Below are positions 56,618 through 64,000 of a stretch of DNA of 64,000 bases, piece by piece (position 1 is the stretch's first letter; each line of letters starts with the position of its first letter). Both the position numbers and the translations under genes were made by a program. This stretch comes from Temnothorax longispinosus (lineage: Eukaryota; Arthropoda; Insecta; Hymenoptera; Formicidae), in assembly GCF_030848805.1 (NCBI RefSeq), contig NC_092359.1, positions 8,688,623-8,752,622 on the forward strand. Direction: 5' to 3'. The notes beneath the pieces are model-generated. The model did no database searches, was not told where the DNA came from, and was given only the letters and a program-made list of their open reading frames with translations.

Positions 56618-56959
56618 CACTCAGAGAAAAAAATGAGTGCTGCAACTATAAAAATGTGAACAAATAGCACCTCAACTTTTTTTTATGGGTTATAGAAACT
56701 AAAATACTATATAATGAATTGAAATATATAAATATTGTCAGACTTATTAAATAACATGATTAATGCAATTATATTTATAACGTTATAGTTGTTGTTCTAT
56801 GACATTATTATGCATTATTACCACACTATATTTTTATGGTCATTATTATGAAGACATTTAGTTGCTTGAAATATAATGTTAAGGTATTACGAACAGTTAA
56901 AATTTACATCTCAAAATTAATTGGTCTTCGGGCATTCCTTAACTGTCTATATATATATA

Positions 56960-57016
<57 letters not shown>

Positions 57017-57580
57017 AATTTTATTACGAGGTTTCGAAACCATGCCTTTTGCTTCGCAGGGAGATCTGCTTATATACACGGCTGAATGTATTTTAAACGC
57101 GAGAAAGCTCTTCTCGCCATACGCTACCTAGTGGCGTTAATGTGAACGTTGTTGGGCTACGCCGATCGTAAATAAGTCTAACAATATTTACATATTTCAA
57201 ATCACTATAGTATTTTGATTTCTATAACCCATAAAAAAAAGTTGACGTGCTATTTGTTCACATTTATATAGTTACAGCAACAATTATGCAACAAATTTAT
57301 GCAACAATTATTTATTAGTTCTCTTAACCACTTACTTTAGTTGCACTAATTATAAAATAGTTCGTGGAATTATAATTATATGGTCCATGTTATTCTTCCA
57401 ATAAAGTTTGTGCAACAATTATATATTAGTTCTCTTAACCATTAAATTAGTTCTCTTAACCATTAATTTAGTTGCAATAACTATAAAATAGTTCATTTAA
57501 CTATATGAAATAATTCTATGAATACAACTTGCATAGTTGTCACCTTATAGTTGCCATGACAATGATTTTTTCTCTGAGTG
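56618..57580. mobile_element. TA-flanked inverted-repeat element, 963 bp
   Basis: Terminal repeats CACTCAGAGAAAAA with TA on both sides (56616-56617, 57581-57582). A long internal inverted repeat matches about 56640-56760 to about 57165-57275 (both contain CTTTTTTTTATGGGTTATAG on one strand). The right end is expanded by repeated TTAGTTCTCTTAACCATTA units, and the centre holds a (TA)n tract at about 56948-57010. It is non-autonomous; no transposase was found. Confidence 0.65.
56948..57010. repeat. (TA)n microsatellite inside the inverted-repeat element
   Basis: A TA run interrupted once by a C near 56962. Confidence 0.95.
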
Positions 57581-58506
57581 TAGTTTAAATGTATAATTTC
57601 TTTTGATGTATCACTATAACGTTTGGTTAATTTTGACGTGCTACAGAAGAATTACTGGAAGAATTAACTGGAACAATGACTTTGGAATCTTTGTCAATAT
57701 ACGTATATTCGCGCGTGCTTATAATTTTAATAAGGACAAGGACGGTTTCAGCTTACAGCACGAATAAGTGACGTTACTCGCAGAGTACTTTCGCGGATAG
57801 GCGATTTCTGCAATTGACAAAGAGTTAAGGCCGTTATGAGACTGCTCGAGAAAGAAATATAAAATAATATATCATGTAAATTATGATACGACGCAAAAAT
57901 ACGCTGAGCTTTTTCTCGCAGAGACTTATTTTCAATGACGAGACAAATGTGTATTCCTTGAAATAGTAGGTATATGTGATTCATTTTCAACCACATGTTC
58001 TCTGTTTATTTTAACGCGCAGCGTCATATGTGTTGAAAGCTTTTAATTTTTTCTTTTATTTAATTCTTTTATTTATTAAAATTTATTACAATTGCGAAGT
58101 TTCCTCCTTTGTGCGTATATAGAATTTATCTGTTTTACACGAGCATCATTAGAAAATAAAATCAACAATACATTTGCACGTTAGATGCAAATTCTACTGC
58201 TTCTACTTTACAACATTATCTGGTATAATTTATTTACCTCTTCGTGGTTCGAATGTATCTCGACTATTTTCAGTTTTTTAATTAGAAAGCATTGCAAAGC
58301 GCTATTAATCGTGATAGCCGGCGAAATAAAATTTAAGGGGTGGATCAATGGACCAAGTAAAAAATTCTCTGCCGTTCGTTCGCGCTGGTACGACGATAAT
58401 TGATTTACGATAATGCCGCAGTGAATATGCGTTGCTGAAAGCGCAGACAATTAACGGGAAGATTTAACGGGAAGGTACATGAAGTCCAACAGAGTCCAGC
58501 CTATCT
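57581..58506. other. No gene seen
   Basis: AT-rich flank with short overlapping frames on both strands and no recognised motif. Confidence 0.55.
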
Positions 58507-58532
58507 TTACTCTCTCTCTTTTTCTTTTTCTA

Positions 58533-58563
<31 letters not shown>

Positions 58564-58604
58564 CCTCCCTCCCTCCCTCCCTCCCTCCCTCCTCTTCCTC
58601 TCTT
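58507..58604. repeat. (CT)n and (CCCT)n simple repeat
   Basis: A CT-rich tract passing into tandem CCCT units. Confidence 0.95.
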
Positions 58605-59674
58605 TGATAGAATAATTCCGCGCCAGGGACCATTACGAACTCGTAATTAAAATTGCGTAGAACTTTGTACTCTTTATAGACATTCGTTTGTGCTTATTAA
58701 ATAGAAAAAGTAAACGCGCATTATGTGTAATCGATTGATGGTGAAACACGGAATTGCCCGGCTATCAATAACTATTTCCAACGTTCCGCCTTTAAAAAGC
58801 AATCTTAGCAATGAATACTATATTGTCAGAAAATACAGCTGTAATACAATAATCATAATTTAGAATCATATACAAAAATTATGCTGTTATTTCAGGTATT
58901 CGCTATTAAAGTCATAAATCATTTTTTTTTTAAATCGTTTTCCCTATTGGGGAAATCAATAAAAAATAATGGAATTATTGCATTACATAGAAGAATTAAA
59001 AGTGGGACTTTTATGAATATGTGAAATAGCGGCGAAATCCGAGACAGTTGTAATAAAAAGACATTAAAGTTTTCTAATGCAATAAATATGATAAATCTTT
59101 TGAATATCTACCTTTCGAAGCAGCTAATGATCTTCGTGTGGCGCTTAACGGTTACGCATTGATTGCAATTAACTAAATTAGATGGATAATTAGGGCACCC
59201 CTCGAGACACGCCTCGTACATTGTATACCTACGCTATCACACGTGCCATATACTTAACTCGATACGGTAATGCATTTGTGCAAAAAGCTTAAAATTAGTC
59301 GTATTGCGCGTTAATTGCACATGTAATACATTCTAGCTAACGCTAAGAATAATACGGTGAGCGTAATTACCATGCAATGGAAATTCCTTAACATTATTAT
59401 TACTTCGCTAACGAGATAACCGGCTGAAATATCCTTCTTTCTATTACGTGTAATATATGCGCAACGATGTTATATTATCAGGGAGTCGCACGTGTCTGAT
59501 TTTATGCATTGATAAAACCCAAGCAAGCACAAACTGAACTATAATTAGTCAGTATAAAAATATAGCCGTTAGAGAAAGCACAACACAAGCCTTCTCGTGG
59601 ATTATGTCTTATTTTCAAGAAAAATGGTCTTGCTATGTATATATATATATACAACACACATACATACAAACATA

Positions 59675-59701
59675 CGTGTGTGTGTGTGTGTGTGTGTGTG
59701 T
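59675..59701. repeat. (GT)n microsatellite
   Basis: A GT run of about 27 bases flanked by TA-rich sequence. Confidence 0.95.
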
Positions 59702-62683
59702 ACATATATATATATGTATATTTGCTTTATTTATGTAAGCGCAATTTTCACGCAGTCTTAGTTCGTATAATTATATTTTGCGCGATATAATTTCTCTCTC
59801 CGTTAATATAACATTTTCATTAAAAGTTACTCGTCACCTCGTAAAAAGGGATTTCGTGTTACGAATTGACAGACAATTTCGTTTCTTTCGAGCACGATCA
59901 AGACGATTTCTGTTTCCGTCTGAAGCCGCGAACGAGTTCTACAAATAACGCTCGTACAATTACGGACTCCATTTCTGCAAGCGTCTCACGACGATCCAGT
60001 AATTGCGCTCTCTCGCCAATAATAAGTTCGACCTGCTCTCGACGCGCGCGGTAGCGCATCTCGAAGAGACGTCTTACTTACGTTTGCCATTTTTCTTCGT
60101 GAGAATGTTTTTCTCTCCGGCCGCTAGTTAATTGGTGGTATTAACGAGATTAGATTAGCGATTACCTAAGGAATCGGCCTCAGATCCATCCTGATATGTC
60201 GATAAGCGCGTACATCGGGGTAATACGTTCGTATAACTACATAACGTGCTAATGATCAATCCTTGTAATGAGAGACTATTCGATAACAGCAACGCGAATA
60301 GCTATAGCGTTGTGTAATCGAACACCTATCTGTTGTTTGCGATTCATAAATGCGATGTTGAACTACGCGAACTTGTCTATCCAATACCGTGGTTATTTCA
60401 CAACGTATACCAATCGGATACATTGGGGACACGCAGCTTCGTTGCGGTAGCGTATACTCGATGTATCACTATTCGCTGGTGACAGTAACTCGAAAACCGT
60501 TCTTTTTTTTTCTCCCTCTCGATCATCCCTTTCGCGCTGCGTCATCGCGTAGCATCGTATTTACACGGCTGCCGCGAAGCAATCACCGTCGGAAGAATCT
60601 GTGGGCTTTATTTGCATCGCTCTCTTTGGTCTACGTTTTTTTTTACTCTTGGAACAAATACAATATAATAATACGATAAAATTTTTTACGCTATAACAGA
60701 ACCCGATGCAGTAACATGTACGTAATAACAATGTGATCTTGTGTTTTATTTTAACATAAATATTCTGACAAAACATATTCTCGTGAAAGGTTTTCTGCGA
60801 TAAAAAGTTGTATCAGATTCCCGGACTTCGAAATGTCAAAGCCGGCGCGTGCATGCATTCGATATACGCAGTGTCACAATGGGCAATATCACCCTTGAAA
60901 AAAATTCAGATCCTGCACCTGGCAGCGCGACACGAGAAGCGTATTCATTTAATATCGTTTTGACCGTTTGAATTTAATATCGTAGATCATATACACCGAG
61001 TGCTGATTGGCTACATCAAAGCGATATGAAAATCAAATTCCAAGCGCCATATCGAATGTGTCAATCTATACGCGCGCGCACACACATGCACATGGTATTA
61101 ATCCTACACTCCTACGCATCATTACAATATGTTCGAAACGGATTTGTCCATACGTGGATGTGCCAACGGTAAAATTATTTGTGCGGTTAAAGCGGTATTT
61201 TGATTTCCGCTTTATGTAAATTATCTCATTAAACCTTGCGCGACTGTTATTGATAGAAACATTATAAGCGTATAATCGTGGGCGATTTAAAAAAAAAAAA
61301 AGGGGGGGCCACGGAAAGCTTTGTAACATGTGATCCTCATTTTCTAGAAAATGTAGCTTTAAAACGACGCGATAAAGAGGGTCTTCAAACGCATATAAAT
61401 ATTCCTGCGGGTATTCGAAGTTAGATAGAATCGAAAATTCAGTTTTCGACCGAACGCTCGGCTCTTAAATTTACGGCCTCGCCGACGATGCGGGACGATC
61501 GATGCCTGTAAAAACGGAAAGGCTCGCGTGGCGGACGCAGCAAACGTATAGGCGCGCGAGGGGGAAAGCCGGCGAGAAAGATGCGTCGGGGGACACACCA
61601 CACGGGCGTTTAATTAAAAACAGAGGCTTGGCCTAGTGCCGGATGTCGTCGAGAGAACGGATGAATTACGAATAGCGAAGTTTATTCGGCTTTGTAAAAA
61701 CGATAATGAATTTCCGCGATTTCTGGGTCGTCGTAAATAAAATCTGGACTAAACGGACTGTCTCTGGTACGTGTAGCGGACTCTCTGTGGTAGCGAATAA
61801 CGAATGGTACTTTTATTCCCCATGCACATATGAACTGAGAAGCATAGTAAATAGAGAGCGGCAAATATATTGCTGTTGCTGTATATATATGTGTGACGCA
61901 CATATATTTTAATAACTTATCATTTTTTCCCAAGAGAGTTAGAGATTATTGATTTAGTTATACGATAAGTGAATCCACGTGGACGCTTTGGCATTCGATC
62001 TCTATTATATTAACGTTTACCCCAAAGTGTTGCTTAAGCTTGATTTGTATATGATTGTTATACAGAACACTTTCTCTCTAAGTGGAACATTCCAAAATAA
62101 CTCGTGTATTAATTATTGGAACATATCCATTATCCTACGAGATTTTAGTGAAATGCAGCTCTGTCTGCATCGTGTAGGGGTAGTTACATGAATTGTCTGG
62201 CTATAGACCTTAACACGCTTCGCAAATGCAATGTTTGTTCGTGTGCTGCACTGCTGCACTTTATTAGTAAATTATTCCAGGTGAAATACAACAGCAATTT
62301 ATGGGATTAAGGATAATAACACGGGAATTTGCGATTTGAGCTCCGCTTTCTACGTAATGTCTTTGCAGACGAGGTCAAATGCAAAATGCGGTTCGCTGTG
62401 TGATAGAGAGTATAAGGAACATGTGCAAGCTTCATATTCATTTCTCTTTAATTAAGTGACGTAATTAAGGGGATAAGCAAAAACAATGTTCTATAGCTCG
62501 TTTTATTTAATTATCATTATCTGAAATCGCGTTGTTACATTAAACTCGGACGTGCGTAACTTAATTCGTTTGACCTACTCTTTTAACAAGATACATTTAT
62601 CAGTAAGAAAAATATTACCCGCTCGTGTGCTCGGCAAACCACGTATGTTTAAGCCAGTAAAATAATTGTTTAATTACTTTGCT

Positions 62684-62689
62684 TTCTCT

Positions 62690-62722
<33 letters not shown>
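62684..62722. repeat. (CT)n microsatellite with poly-C
   Basis: A CT run interrupted by an eight-to-nine base C run. Confidence 0.95.
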
Positions 62723-64000
62723 AACGGTCGTATTATCCTTTTCGCGTAATGAGGGAATCTCGATGATTTCGAAGCACGCTTCTCTCGAAGTACCTATTAA
62801 TCTACTTAGTACTCGAAGGCCCGAAGTTCTTAACGAGATAGTTCATTCAACTTAATGGTTTTCGGAGTAAACTGCGATATTGTCAATAACTACGCGAGTT
62901 ACGTAAAATATCGTTTCGTGATTGTGCCGCTTCGTGATGCTGTATAATATATGTTGCGTATCATCATACTGCACGTAAATTAATTACTCATTTATTTTCA
63001 TAACTAATTATAAGCGAACAGTTTAAGGGAAATAATAATTTATTATATTTTAATTAAGATAGATAAGTCTGTGAAATCATGATATTAGCGTGCATGAAAC
63101 AAACGTGGATGATTGATTGAAATTCCTTGTTGCTGACGTAAATCAAATTTTAACGAAATTGTAATAAGTCTAATTAGCAAAAGTCCAAAGGATGTAAATT
63201 TCTAAAGACCTTTGCGTTGTTTGGGACAATTATATTCAATTCCATGAATGTCTTTAAAATCTTTAATTATTACAAACTAGATCGGGGTGTTACGCTACAC
63301 ATGTTTCGCATATTATATGCGCGCGTGTGTGTTCCAAGTTATTTTGTGCCCTTCTTGCGCTATTCCAAGCTACTCTACATTAATCTATGCTGGCCCTAAG
63401 GTGCTTACTTTAGCCTGTTCTATGGCACCATTGCATTGTTCTTCTGAGAATATTCACACCTTCTGCAATGGGTACACATCGTTCCATGTTGTTCTACATT
63501 ATTAACACACTGACGTCTCATTAAAATACATTTTAAGGACAAAAGTTGAGTTGATATTCCTTAGCTGCGCCAAACAGGCGCTACTCTGCAACACGTTTTA
63601 AACGTAATTACACGGGAACAAGTGGTGGCACGTCGTTATATTGCGGCGGCGAATCGTTCGCGCGCTTTACACAAAATGGAAACTAATTCCAACACTTCCA
63701 TGTACATTTATACGAGATTTAAGCGATCATTTTTTTCATCTCAACTTTGCGTCGGAAAATCTGATTAGCCGTAAGGAGTCGCGGAGTTCTTATTACGCGT
63801 CGAGACGCACGAGATCAAAAGTGATCTGTTGAAAAGCCGTCGGTGGCAGCAGTGCCAAGGAGGATCCGAGGGCGGAGAATGCTTTTCTGTCGACGGGGTG
63901 TCGAGGGGGATGGACTGTGGTTGTGGGGAAAGGGTGGAAAGTGCCACAGGACGGAATCAATACGTACTAACCGTCCGGAACACGTTTGAGCCGTTATCTC

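Larger units (their letters stand above)
58605..64000. other. Right flank, no gene supported
   Basis: Mostly AT-rich, with CpG-rich patches at 59860-60100, 61440-61660 and 63600-63960. It contains a (GT)n repeat at 59675-59701 and a (CT)n repeat at 62684-62722. Short frames lack conserved motifs. The 5' exon and main promoter of DGK may lie here or beyond the window. Confidence 0.45.

Overview
This is a eukaryotic window and almost certainly an insect. Genes are split into short exons with GT-AG introns. The background is AT-rich but dotted with CpG-rich islands, and microsatellites and small terminal-inverted-repeat elements are common. A CpG-rich, low-GC genome with mariner-type and TTAA-flanked elements suits Hymenoptera, most likely an ant; that is an inference from style, not a species identification.

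One gene can be supported with confidence and it fills most of the window: a type I (calcium-regulated, alpha/beta/gamma class) diacylglycerol kinase on the minus strand. I could assemble 17 coding exons by hand from position 48863 (start codon) down to 5381 (stop). All exon phases agree and the sum is 2706 nt, or 901 residues. The order is an N-terminal recoverin-homology region, a Ser/Thr-rich insert, two EF-hands, two C1 zinc fingers, the catalytic domain with GGDGT, the accessory domain, and a short conserved tail. The 3' exons (5381-12536) are tightly packed. The 5' part is stretched out, with a 26.4 kb intron between exons 2 and 3. At least one non-coding 5' exon must lie above 48928, because exon 1 begins with a splice acceptor.

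Region by region: 1-5380 is the 3' flank, with a CpG-rich left edge, a hairpin element and some weak plus-strand exon-like signals. 5381-19157 holds coding exons 3-17. 19158-45593 is the giant intron, which carries two or more transposable-element relics, a SINE, several CpG-rich islands, most of the window's perfect cAMP-response elements (TGACGTCA), and the best candidate for an internal alternative promoter and first exon (about 37230-37500). 45594-48928 holds exons 1 and 2. 48929-64000 is the upstream flank or 5' intron, with a SINE, a 963-bp inverted-repeat element, microsatellites and CpG-rich blocks, and no coding gene I can support.

The most interesting leads are seven perfect CRE palindromes in and around one lipid-signalling kinase gene, under one being expected by a simple hand estimate, and a phase-compatible alternative first exon just downstream of one of them. 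Several short inverted-repeat elements (two hairpin copies, a mariner TIR-only relic, two TTAA-flanked elements, a 963-bp TA-flanked element, a foldback) may be lineage-specific families. No CRISPR, rRNA, intact tRNA, viral or toxin genes were seen.
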